Below are positions 43,754 to 54,879 of a stretch of 64,000 nucleotides of DNA, piece by piece (positions within the stretch are counted from its first letter, which is position 1; every line of letters begins with the position of its first letter). The position numbers and the translations under genes were made by a program. The notes beneath the pieces are model-generated. The model worked only from the letters and a program-made list of their open reading frames with translations. It did no database searches and was not told the origin of the DNA. The stretch is from Torreya grandis (taxonomy: Eukaryota > Streptophyta > Pinopsida > Cupressales > Taxaceae), in NCBI GenBank assembly GCA_037957365.1, contig JARHVA010004227.1:1078001-1142000 (forward strand). Direction: 5' to 3'.

Positions 43754-43768
43754 CTTGTATATATATTC
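43754..43768 (-). promoter_or_regulatory. Conserved TATA box in the D2 LTR
   Basis: Minus strand AATATATATACAAGG, matching GGTATATATACAAGG in D1 at the equivalent position. Transcription would run towards lower coordinates. Confidence 0.5.
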
Positions 43769-44189
43769 ATCTCTTGTTCATATACCACTTGGTTGACCAC
43801 ACACCATTAACCTCTTAGGTCATCCATATAATAGGTCTTAGGATATCTCATAAAAATTAACATTGAGTCATTTTTGGTATGTCATAACTCTATTATATCT
43901 CATTTCACTTTTAGGTCTCATGGAGACCTAATTGCATTAGGCCTTCTTATCAAAATGTTACCATTTGATCCTTTATAAAGAATTAAACATATATAAACAT
44001 CAATATAATTTTAAAAAAACTCAAATACACCTTATCCAAAATCCTCTAATATCTATAACACCTTTTAGATCTAACTCCTTTATAAAACCCCTCAATAGTA
44101 CTTAGTCTTATTAGGCCTGTGTACACCAAAAAGTTTGTCTTTCAATACTGAATCTCAAACATACTTAAGCCACTAAAAAATGATTAAAG

Positions 44190-44191
<2 letters not shown>

Positions 44192-44221
<30 letters not shown>
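44192..44221. repeat. TA microsatellite
   Basis: About 15 uninterrupted AT units inside the D2 LTR. Confidence 0.95.
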
Positions 44222-44225
<4 letters not shown>

Positions 44226-44654
44226 CATGACCTCAAGTTCATTACCACATACTTCAAACACTTCCACTCAAGAGATAAGGGCTCAAGAACATCTCTGCAA
44301 CTCACTCACCTAGAACTGCCAGTTTACCATAAAGACTAGTCATGCTGACTTAGACCTAAAAAACTTGTGTAGACACTTTATATGACTATTTATGAATTTA
44401 AATGGTTATTATATATCCTTTATACATCATCAAATAGAAAAATTATATGGTATAATGAAAAATATTGGTCTTGTAGACCAATTTCTTGACCTCATGTTTC
44501 ACAGTCTTATCTGAACCAGACTAGCCATTTTATGAGTAACTATTTCACCACACACATGACCTCCAAAGATTATTCCAATAATTAACATGTATTATAAGTC
44601 CTAAAAAACATCTCCATGCACTTTTTTTCATCATTCTATCATGAAAACACACTC

Positions 44655-44659
44655 CAATT
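44655..44659. repeat. Target-site duplication CAATT, left copy, element E
   Basis: Directly precedes the TGCAGG start of the left LTR. The right copy is at 56,038-56,042. Removing E and one copy restores a continuous D-family LTR, which makes this duplication convincing. Confidence 0.9.
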
Positions 44660-45859
44660 TGCAGGATGGAATATAAAGGTTGTTAGTCAAGTATTAGTCA
44701 ATAAATCTATGAAACTGCATAAAGAAATAAATAATCAAATCCAACCTATTAATGCAAGGTTTGGTAATGATAATGAAGAAAAAAATTAAATAAAACAATA
44801 TTTTTTACCTTCTTAAATCGATTCCACCACCGAAGAGCAGCTCCAAGTATGTTCTCCCCTTAATCTAGATCTCTAGTCTTTATCAATAATGGTTTATTTG
44901 TTCCTCTATTGCCTCAAGAACTCTATGCATAACCTAGACTCAATAAAAGAAATATCCAAATTGGTATATCAAATAAGTATTAACCAAATTAAAATAACAT
45001 AATAATCAAAACACAAATGACTTGTGGAGAGATTTTAACATTATAAGTCTACACAATTTTAAGCTTAAGAAATGGTGTGAGAGGCCTCCTATTTATCGAT
45101 TTTCCCATTTGATCATAATGAACATGAACCATCCATCTCAAGATGAATATGTGTGGTTAAGAATACATTCAATTTTAGAGGATAAAATTAATAAATTACC
45201 TCATAAATATTTGGGAGGAAGGGATATTAATTAGGCATCAGTGCCCATAATTTAGATATTTTATGCATTTATCGCTTGTGGATGCCACCCCATTGATCAT
45301 GTCACTATGATGATGCAGTTAATAGGAATAAATTTCCAAAAATAAATATTCAATAACATCCATGTAAAATCAACTTAAGCTCTTGATTTTAATTAATTAT
45401 CCTTAAACAAGATTAATCAATATTTGTGCAATTATTTGGAAATTGGCCCTCAATTAATCAAAATGATCATAAAGTCATATTATTGGGTCATAATTTGACT
45501 CAGGAAGAATTTTAAGATGATGTTAGATGATTTAGAACCATTTTCTTATTTATGATCTTTCCAACACAAAATAACAAAGGTACGTGACATGTATTAATGA
45601 ATTAGAAGAAAAGAGTGATCCAGAGCACAAAAAGGTGAAATCATCATTTTGACTCGAAATGAATTAATCAAAATTAGGTATCACATAAAATGCATTGACC
45701 CATTTAGGAAAACACTGGCCTAAATAGAAACTTGTTTACAACAATATAAAAACCATTTAGTGTGTTTTTAGTGATTTTGACCTAAATTGGGCATTTGAGT
45801 AAAATTTGAGTAAGATTGACATTTTCAACACAAACGGTGTTAAGAATTGGATGTCTACA
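44660..45859 (-). repeat. 3' LTR of element E (left copy)
   Basis: 1,200 bp, TGCAGGATGG to GGATGTCTACA. Aligns throughout with 54,880-56,037, apart from a deletion of about 40 bp in the right copy near 55,550. The 70-codon frame at 45,022 is broken in the other LTR and is not a gene. Confidence 0.9.
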
Positions 45860-48800
45860 TTTTTCCCCTATTTGGGAAGGTGTAGTGAGACATTTAGGAA
45901 AAACAACATCTTTTCAAAGAAAATATTTGTCAAGAATAAATTAGAAATGACACATGATACCCCCTCAAGAGGACATACTAAGATGAAAGAGAAGGATGAA
46001 CTCTCAAAAAGAGATAAAAAGTGAGAGATTAACCTATAGAATAGATCACATCTAGATGAGATAAAGTTTGAATGCATGGCTATCTTCAATGATCATAGAG
46101 GTATAATAGGCCCCAATTTGAGATTTCAAGTTGCACACTTACAATAATGATTAATCCTGAGACAAGTTACACACTAAAACATTCACATCATGGGTAAACG
46201 TGTGGAGAGCTTGGAATTAAAGGGAAAAGGAGAACATGGTCTCCAAAAATATGATAATAAGAGGTGCCCTAGTAGGGCATATTTTATCATGATAAGATAT
46301 TTGTGCCCTATTAAGTCTAATTTTTATCATTGATAAATAATAAATAATGGCTTGCCCCTATAGGGCTGATTTAGATTTGTTAATCGATTCAAATGTTGTG
46401 CCCCATCATGGGAAAATTGGCAAGCAATTAGCTCGAGGATATAACCTAATACATAGATTAAAGTAAGTAGGTGCAAACATAAATGTGATGGTGTAATGTC
46501 TTAGAAAAATCTAAAAAAAATTAGGCATACGAGAATGCACAAAGTGATGAAAGAGATGAAAAAGAAAAATAGAAATGGCTGAGCTACCTAAGATACATCA
46601 TGTATCCAAGCATTGCCTACATAGTCCAAATGGACCTCAAGCCAATGTAGTTCACCTAGAAGTGGGAAATAATGGAAGGAGGGATGAAGGAAAACTAACC
46701 AAATATTGATTATACTAATGATGCATGTGAAGAGATGCACATCTAAGCATAGAGTCAGGTGCTAAACCTATTGAGCCTAGTTTATGCATAGTGCTCTTGA
46801 GATCTATTCATCAGAGTTATGTTAACATTAAGATTGGAGTCTAGAGCACAAAGTGCTTGATATTGTAAGATAAATTAGGCATCATAAGTATTAATAACTC
46901 ATAATGACATTTCATTTCAATTACGTAGAGCCGGTTCAAATGTGAATACCTATCACTAAGGATAATGGTAAAATAATGACTAAAACCATAGTTATAGCTA
47001 TTTACATTTAAACAAAAAAGAAAAGTCATATAAAAATATAAACATAAATGAACCCAACTTAAAATAAATATATGAATAATAAAGACTCAAGTAGGAATAA
47101 AAACTTTTAAAAATAAACAAGAACGATTTAATAACATGAGATCAAGATATAAATAATCAAGATCCATGTGGACCATCAAGATGTTATTGAACACAAAAGA
47201 GAAAAGAAAAGTCAAATAGAAAAAACATAAGACTAAGAGAGACAAGAAGTAATAAAATTAAAAAATAAGAATAAATTAATGAAGATACAATAAACCACAA
47301 CAAAACACCAAAAAAACTCAAATAAACACACACAAACAAAAACCAAGTTAGTTTAGTTTAAAAACAATTGTTCATGAACATGTGGGAGAGGCATTAATTT
47401 CCACCACAACATAACAAATAAAAAGGACACAAAATTTTTTTGCTAATTAAAAAGGAACAATGGCAGAAGAAATGGGGAAAGAGAAGAAAAGGAAGGGGTT
47501 GGCTGAGCTGACTCTAGATGTACAAGATAAGTGGACACTACCTACATAGTGCCATGGATGCATGTTCCAACATTAACTTTAGTCCAAATGTAGTTCTCCC
47601 AAGAAGTGGGATATAATACATGATGATGACTAGAAAGATATGATTAATGTTGTATAAGAAAAGGGAAGAATTGACAAATGTGATTGGTTTTACAAAATGG
47701 CAAGTTGGTGAGATGAGATGACTTGAAAAATGACAAGCCAATGGGACTTAATTTTCTTGTAAAATGGTAAGAGCATGATATAGTGGGACAAGATGACTTA
47801 CACAGTAGAAAGTTAGTAGGATAAAATTCTGTAAAAATGGAAAGAGTATGAGGATTAAAATGTACAAAAATGTAAGATAATGTTTTTTTGTATTTTGGGA
47901 ATCATTTTCTAATGTTTTTGGGATAAAATAGGTAAAAAAAGGGACCAACTAGTCAAGGAGATTCTCGTTTGAGAGTATAAGTTCTAATAAATAGATAAGT
48001 TGGATTCAATGGTAATCATGGATATAAACAATAGACTAGGGAACTAACTAAGAGTTATAATAATAGCTAAAGTTGACTACAATGGCACATGCTCATAAAT
48101 TGGTGAGAGTGAGCACTAGGTTGCTCACAAAATAATGAGAGTGTTCAAACTTAAAAATTTCTCACAAAATGGTGAGAGTGCGGTGAAGGGGTGATTACAC
48201 TAACCTTAATATAAATTGAATGTTTCCTACATAGTCCCGAAGGACCTCAAGCTAATATAGTTCAAACAACATGGTAAACAAAACACAATGGTATAGTATG
48301 CCTAAAAAGGGTCTATAAGGTTACCCCCAAGAGACAAGGTATGGTAAATGAAAGGGTAATAGTAAATTAAAATGGTTCTACTACTCCTGATGACATGGAT
48401 ATGCTCATCCTAGTCAACATATGAGACAACTAGAATAGCCAGTCATAAAAATTGCTACCTAATTACCTTTTAAAAAAGTTGCTCTATCAAGAACTTACTG
48501 CTACACTGGATCTCAATAATGTGTTCATGATCTTCATGGGTTGTTGACTTTTATTCCTTCAAACATCAAGACAATATATCTTTGTATCCTCTATAAAGGA
48601 AAGTACTGCTAGTGATAGTAAATAATGTTAGGATTAATGATATAAGTGGGTAATAAATAGGTGGATGATAATGGAATGTATAATGAATGGGTAATAAATG
48701 AAGATCGGGAGTTTTAATCACATGTAATGTTGTCAATTTTGGATTTGACATAATTTTGGTTATAGGGCCAAAGACCTCTAAATATGCTCTTGATAGGACC

Positions 48801-49090
48801 ACCAGATTATTCTATTATTTGATCTTGAGAGTAACTACCATCTAGTTATACTATAGATTGGAAGCTATACTAATTTTATCTTTGATAATGTCTTTAGTAA
48901 GTAGTGAAGAACTTTTATGTTTAGTTATTGATGCTTCGATAAGGTTTTCACCAAATAATTTGTTTTGATTACCCATAGTGCCTCTAAGAAGGTTTCACTA
49001 AAAGATGTTGAATTTGATCTTTGTTCCTCTTCTAGCACCTATGAAAAGGTTTCACTAGGATAGTGTTCTTCATCTGCATAAATTAGACTT
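45860..49090. other. Non-coding 3' internal region of element E
   Basis: Dense stops on both strands. The frames of 60-78 codons between 45.8 and 48.8 kb have no motif. The region holds short palindromes (46,266-46,366), dispersed copies of a GACCTCAAGC-containing unit (46.6, 47.55 and 48.24 kb) and a small CTCACAAAAT..TGAGAGTG repeat (48.09-48.18 kb). The expected RT-integrase region is missing. Confidence 0.55.
46266..46366. repeat. Cluster of short palindromes
   Basis: In order: GCCCTAGTAGGGC (46,266), TTATCATGATAA (46,284), GCCCTATTAA (about 46,305), TTATCATTGATAA (46,324) and CCCTATAGGG (46,356). The pairing of a GCCC-type and a TTATCA-type palindrome is repeated about 70-90 bp apart, suggesting an ancient tandem duplication. 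Confidence 0.7.
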
Positions 49091-49900
49091 CATCCCTCTG
49101 ATATTCTATAAATGGTATGTCACCATAGATGTAGGTCAACAAAGTGTGATTATGTCAGTCCCAATCAACATTTATGGGAGGTGAAATGTCAATATAGTGG
49201 TTATGTTTGGTGGGAATAATGGAATGATGAATGGAATCATAATCCTCATAGAAGATACTAGGATAACCCATGTTGATGTTATAGTAATCATCCTCAAAAT
49301 CCATAGAAGGATCATAAACATATTCAAATTTTGATCTACAAGGCAATTATAACCAATGTTGTAACAACCAATACTATATTCTATTTATGAATCTAATTCT
49401 AATACAAGGGATTCTGAATACGATGTTGTAACTAATGTTGATTATAGTTATGATGCTAAATCTAATGTCAGTTCAAAAATAGAACCTAACTTTAATGTTC
49501 TTTCTTCATCTAATATGGTTATTTCTTTAATGTTCTATTGAATGCCAAATTTTTGAAAAGTAATGGTCTGTGATGGCATAATGGGCTCAATAAAAATTGA
49601 TTCATCTAAGAAGGTTTAAACATAAACTAGTTCGAATAAGTGAATCCAATCAAATAGAGGGAACCACTCAAGGGATGACTTGATATAATCTTTTCTATCA
49701 AAAGGAGACTCCTCAATGAGTGGGAAAATATCAAGAGACAACTCTACAGAAACTTGCTTGTCAAGGAGATGAGGCTCTTTAAAAATATAAAATATGAATA
49801 GGTGATTCATCACAGGTTGACTCATCACAAATGAGTGTTTTAACAATAACATCATGATATTGGTTCATAATTGATTTCAAATATCGATTTTGAACACATT
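49091..49900 (-). pseudogene. Degraded minus-strand frames of element E, Tyr/Asp-rich
   Basis: Open pieces of 63 codons (49,155-49,346; VYDPSMDFEDDYYNINMGYP) and 79 codons (49,616-49,855). The first is rich in Tyr, Asp and His and recalls the Tyr-rich frames of B and C. It is probably the decayed C-terminal part of the element's polyprotein, but no domain is recognised. Confidence 0.3.
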
Positions 49901-50640
49901 TTGGTCCTCAAAAGATGGCTCTTAGAGAAGTAATGGTTCTTATCTAGGTTCAAAGATCATCACATAATTTCTAAAGTGGAGAACCATGTTTTGTGGCTTA
50001 ATAATGGGATATCCAAAAATTAGACTATTGAAGAAGGGATCAATAAAATTAGGTTCATCAAATGGATGTTCTTCAATAATAGGTTCACTAAATACCAATG
50101 ATGGGCCTAGAATGGTAATGACTAAATGATGTGTAGTTTGGTTGAACATACAAACCAAAGGAAGAGGTCCTAAAATGGTAACCTTCACATGTTGAAGAAT
50201 CTAATCACTTGCACAAGATGAAGGAGAATAGCCTAAAATAGTAACCTTCTCATGTTGCAGAGCTTGATTGCTCACACAAATGGAAGGAGAATAACCCCAA
50301 ATGGTAACCTTCAAGTGTGGGGTACAAATAAAAGAGGAAGGATGACGATGAAGTATGACAATCAACATGGATTGAACTAGTTTTCAACAAATAGGCCCAA
50401 AGAGAGTGAATCTGATCCAATAAATAATTCAGGTGATGGTTCTACCCCAATTGATGATAGAATTTCCATGGGTGACTTGAATAAGTCATCATATTCTCCC
50501 ATGATTTGTCCCATCTGCTTCTAATTTTGTTTGATTATGTAGTTAGGACTACAACATTGGTGTTCTTAGATCTCTATGGTTTGACCACCATAAGAATGAA
50601 TTGATTTGTCTTCTCTACCAATCTCTTATATTACTTGGCA
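49901..50640 (-). pseudogene. Repeat-bearing reading frame of element E
   Basis: An open 82-codon piece (49,940-50,188) continues upstream into four 21-residue repeats, then into a frame reading MGEYDDLFKSPMEILSSIGV and PSPELFIGSDSLS near 50.4-50.5 kb. IGVEPSPEL is also encoded by the fragment inserted in the B LTR. This lies where the protease-RT linker would be expected. No catalytic motif. Confidence 0.4.
50106..50357 (-). repeat. Four 63-bp tandem repeats encoding 21-residue units
   Basis: Units begin at 50,106, 50,169, 50,232 and 50,295, exactly 63 bp apart. On the minus strand each encodes a variant of YSPSxCxSNQxLQHxKVTILG. The best-kept parts are KVTILG and NQ.LQH. The multiple-of-three period, with substitutions mostly outside the KVTILG end, indicates that the array arose in coding sequence. 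Confidence 0.85.
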
Positions 50641-50689
50641 CTAATCAGGGAGATAGATGTGGGAGGTAGTACCTCTGATACCCTGTAGC

Positions 50690-50870
50690 ACCACATTCCA
50701 ATAGTGAGGGTGATTCTTCAGGTTCATGATTCATAGATGCCATATTGATCATACATGAATGGCTGACCAAAGAGTACATCACAAACATCTAGATTGACCA
50801 CATCACACAAGACTTCATCTTGGAAATTTTTTATTGCATATGCAAGAAGACATTGATGGGTGGCATAGAG
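50690..50870 (-). pseudogene. Ty3-gypsy aspartic protease, C-terminal remnant (element E)
   Basis: The minus strand reads QDEVLCDVVNLDVCDVLFGQ and then PFMYDQYGIYES, the end of a plant gypsy protease, where a D.L.MD.C..LLGRP-type motif precedes the Tyr-Asp and a short strand. The catalytic D-S/T-G region upstream could not be recognised. In the family this enzyme cuts the Gag-Pol precursor. Confidence 0.6.
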
Positions 50871-51169
50871 GTCTCTTCCTGGGATCAACCATCAAATATT
50901 ATATGGCTTTGGGTGAGACTTCATGGATAGATTAAATTCTTTTGCCTCCCACTATACAGAATGAAATGTAGAGCCTTACCTTTTACCCATAATTAGAGTG
51001 AAACAACCTTTCCTTTTTATTTGGCCTTTCCTCATGGGTCTATAATGAAGCAATAATGGTATCATGCTCAACATCTACAATCTCTTCTTCATTCTCTTTG
51101 ACTACAGGGTGTGTATGAGGTAGAGTAGTAGATGTCGAGTATTTTGACTCAAAAAGTAGTGACTTGATG

Positions 51170-52200
51170 GCTTAACATTCTTCTTTGGAGTGAGTTTTAG
51201 TTTTATGGTAATCACACCATTTCCTAGTATTCCCCTTCTGGGGTTTCTTATCTTGGAACTCCTTTTTCTTCCAATTTTGGCCTCATATATAACCTTCTTT
51301 ATCTCTTTTCCATTTTGAAGGCTGACTCTTTATATTCTTTATTCCATGCTTATGCTCAATCTTCGTTATGAACTTGTATGCCTCACCAAGGGTTTCCAAA
51401 TTGAAGAGTTCCATTTCCCCTCATATGTACCATTGTAGTCCACCATGATATTTGAGAGTCTTATGTTTCTCACTTTCTTGGATGCCCAATATTGTAGATA
51501 GAGAATGAAAAATGTCAATGTAATCTTGAACATATTGGTCCTTACCTTGGCAAAGTATTGCTACTATATGTATAGATCATCATATGCTCCAATGGGATAG
51601 TATTCTTCCTTTACCATTTCCATGAAATCATCCCAAGTGGGTTCCACCTCAAGGCTAATATCATCTGTACTAAACCTCTTTTTGTATACTTCCCACCAAA
51701 TTTTTATGGGCAATGATGCTTTCAAAAGAGCAAAAGTGGTCTTTTCTGCATCAGTGAATTTATTTATATAAAAGTAGGAAGATAATTGATTCAACCAATT
51801 TTATACTACATCAGCATTGATTTTGCCTTCAAATGTAGGGATATAAAAATTCACCTAAACCTTGAAGGGTGTTGGGGCACTGAAAGGATGTTCTATGTAT
51901 GAGGAGCTAGGGAGTGCAGATGAAGAGCCAAAATTTCCCATCAAGATTTGTTGGAGAATTTGGGAAAATTAGTGTAGCATCTATGCTTGTTGCCATTGGA
52001 GGCATTCACTCACCATTTCCTTGAAGGGATTGGATGTCTTGGTGTCATCCACCATTTGAGGTTGTTTGGAGTGAATATGTGGATAGTTTGGAAGCTCTGT
52101 TATTTTCCACGCAAGCTTCTTGTAGCCTAACCTTGTCCTCAGGATTAATTGGGGTAGAACCATCACCTAAATTGTTTCCCAGATCATCCTCAAATAAGAC
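51170..52200 (-). pseudogene. Ty3-gypsy gag remnant (element E)
   Basis: Capsid core in a 76-codon open piece (51,564-51,794): FTDAEKTTFALLKASLPIKI, then WWEVYKKRF, then PTWDDFMEMVKEEYYPIGAY. This is the Retrotrans_gag pattern of a tryptophan pair followed by PTWxxF and a YP turn. Upstream (51.8-52.2 kb) is an N-terminal region with a frameshift. Downstream, WCDYHKTKTHSKEEC near 51,200-51,250 is the CxxHxxxxHxxxxC variant knuckle found in many plant gypsy gags. Stops and frameshifts prevent a full-length protein. Gag would package the element's RNA. Confidence 0.75.
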
Positions 52201-54879
52201 AAAATGTTCATGTCCATCATAAAATGTTCAACCTTATAAATAATACCACAAAAAACCCTATTACAAATACAACTTAGTGTCATTATTTAAAAGATTTATT
52301 CTATCATTTACTTAAGATTTGGAAAATGTTTAAAATAAGATATGTGTTTTGATCCTTTCTAAACAAGGTGACTAGGGTACCAAAGAGACTATAATAAAAG
52401 GAAGGTGGTGTAGTACCACACCCAATTAGAATAATATGTTCACAAAATTACTCAACCTTTGGTAGGGTTGAAATCATATGAATTAGAAGAGGGTATGATA
52501 AATCAAAAATACAAGGTGAAAACTAGTACACCAAAGCCTAAATTTTTTATGATACATCAATACCATAAAATCTAGTTAAACTTTGATGGGTTTCTATTAG
52601 GAAACTAGAAGAAAGACCTTCAGATTATGAAGGAGATAATATGAACCAAGAAACTCATAATGTGGAAACATGGAAGAATTATTAAGTATAAAACTAGAAC
52701 TAAATGGTGGCACAATGTTGCCACATGGTAATAGTAATGGTAGTATAAAATATGTTCTAGGACTTAAACTGTGAGCAATATGCAAGATGACTTGAGTCCA
52801 CCAAATATGAAAATGTGATAATGAGTCTATAAAATAGCCTTGAATCCAAATTAGCAATTGAACCCAAGTTCCTTCAAGTTAGGTGTAAATGGCAAACCCA
52901 ATTTAAGACATCAACCTTATGAACTTAGAAAAGTGAAATTTTGAATTTAAATTCTCAATGAAGGACTTAATGAAATTTGGCAAATGGTCTAGACTCAAAT
53001 GGGCAGCATAACTGACCCAAAATGGATGATATGACACAATGTTTAAGATGATAATTTTGAACAAGGAAAAAGATGATTTTCATTTGGACAACGTAACACC
53101 TCCTTGTTCAATAAATTTTTAGACAATGTGTTTGGTTTTGATGTTTGGTTTATAAGTAAGTTTTGACTCAAATTAACACCAAGTAATCTATGACCAAATT
53201 AGATAAATATAACTAATTAATCATCCTAAAGCCTAATTCACAAGGTGTGTCACAGTGGGCTTGACTAAAACTAACAAGTTTTACATGTTTTTAGATTGAT
53301 CCCATGTATAACAACTTTCATGATAGCACATAAGAGAAGCAACACATCAATTGGGTATGTGTCAAATGGCTTGTTATGAAAAGGTCTAGTCTTTTTCACA
53401 ACCACTACATCTATTGCTTGCTCAATGTAGTATGATGTCTAATATAATCATATGTCTCAAGATTATCCTATACTAATGGAGATGGTTTAACCACTCAAAC
53501 CATCATCCCAATGAGGAGATCTCAATTTATGTACCACTCCCTATCATGGAAAGGGGTTGAAAATGATGCTAAGAGATGAAGCCCTAGATCAAAGCTTCCC
53601 TATACAACTTATGGGAGGTAATGAAGTCCCCATCACAAGCCAAAAAGTGTGAAATAAAAACTAATTAAAAAGTATGTATGGTTGTTTCTATATAACCCAA
53701 TCCATATGGGTCTTGGGGAAAGCCTTCAAAACATCTTTTTTATGCCTTTGGACTAAAGCACAATTTTGAAATGAAGATGGCACTTTTGATCCCACAAGTT
53801 CCCTGTAGGGGATAGGGGGAGAGCATATATACACAACTTCCTTTTTTCACAAACAAATCTAACTAAGCAAATGATCAATAACTTGCATAAAATAAAAACT
53901 TGGAAGTGAGTTCATTTTTAAAGCACTAAAATGAAAGATTTTGTGGTGGTCTTTGGCCCCTTGGCCTTAAGTTTCAAAGCTTTAAAATAAAAACTATAAA
54001 ATGATTCAAATAAACACCCTAAATTTTCATTTAAGCCCCAAATATAAATTCTTAATTCTTTTTAAGCATCCAAAAGAGGTTTTAAAATACTTAATTAGGC
54101 ATGATTAATCATTTTCTAAGTAGGTCCTACATAAAAATTGTGAGAGTCTTGTTTAGCTTTGAAGCACTTTTTCAAATGGTACAAGCAACTTTGGTTTAAG
54201 TGCTCTTAGGTTTGTGTTTTGAAAACATAGTGACCATCGATGATCACCTTGGACCATCAATAATTACTTCCTGATAGTCACCAGTTGATGTTTTACCAAC
54301 CATGGTCAGTCAAAACTTGACCAAAGATGGTTACTTATCAACCCAAAGGCATCAACATTCTTGTCAAAAGGCACTTGTCAACTGTTACAATAAGAACATC
54401 TAAAAATGAAACCTTCTAGATCATGAAATAAAACTAGACCAAATACTTAAAATTCAATTTTAACCAATATAAACTTGAATTTGCTAAAAAAATTTAGGCA
54501 AGAAATAATTTTCCACAAAAACTTTGCTTAACCTAAGATAGAATAAAAACTCCAAAAGACACCTTCTGGATCATGTTTTGTTTTAAACCAGAGACTTAAT
54601 AAATTCAATTTATTATCAAAAACTTGAATAAAAGCTCAAAAATGAAGATTTTTAAATGTATTTCTCCTACAACCCAATCATGGGTAGTTAGCCCTAACTT
54701 TCAGTAGTCACTAAGAACCATCTGTGGTCACTGTGTAACCTATGAGTGCACAAAAACACAAGAAAAAAGCATAAAAATGTTGTTAAATGACTTTTTAATT
54801 ACCAAAATGGAAATTTAAAATTTCCTTAGTTTCTTTCCTACTGAAATGGACTCCATGAGTCCCATTGTGTGTGCTAAAA
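52201..54879. other. 5' untranslated region of element E
   Basis: Between gag and the 5' LTR. No supported frame; the minus-strand 86-codon frame at 52,597 has no motif. The end next to the LTR carries AATGGGACTCATGGAGTCC on the minus strand, the PBS-like region shared with B and C but with the leading TGGC changed to TAGC. It could also hide small older fragments. Confidence 0.5.

Larger units (their letters stand above)
42939..44659 (-). repeat. 3' LTR of SIRE-like copia element D2, first part
   Basis: Starts TGTTGGAATCAATATG and aligns with D1 from 22,861. It is interrupted after CAATT at 44,659 by element E. The alignment with D1 resumes at 56,043, so both parts are one LTR of about 3.0 kb split by the insertion. 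The minus-strand orientation follows from the pol remnant at 57.7-59.3 kb. Confidence 0.8.

Noticed and set aside
45868..46089. Overlapping frames on both strands at the E LTR boundary
   Set aside because: They cross from the LTR into the internal region and have no motif.
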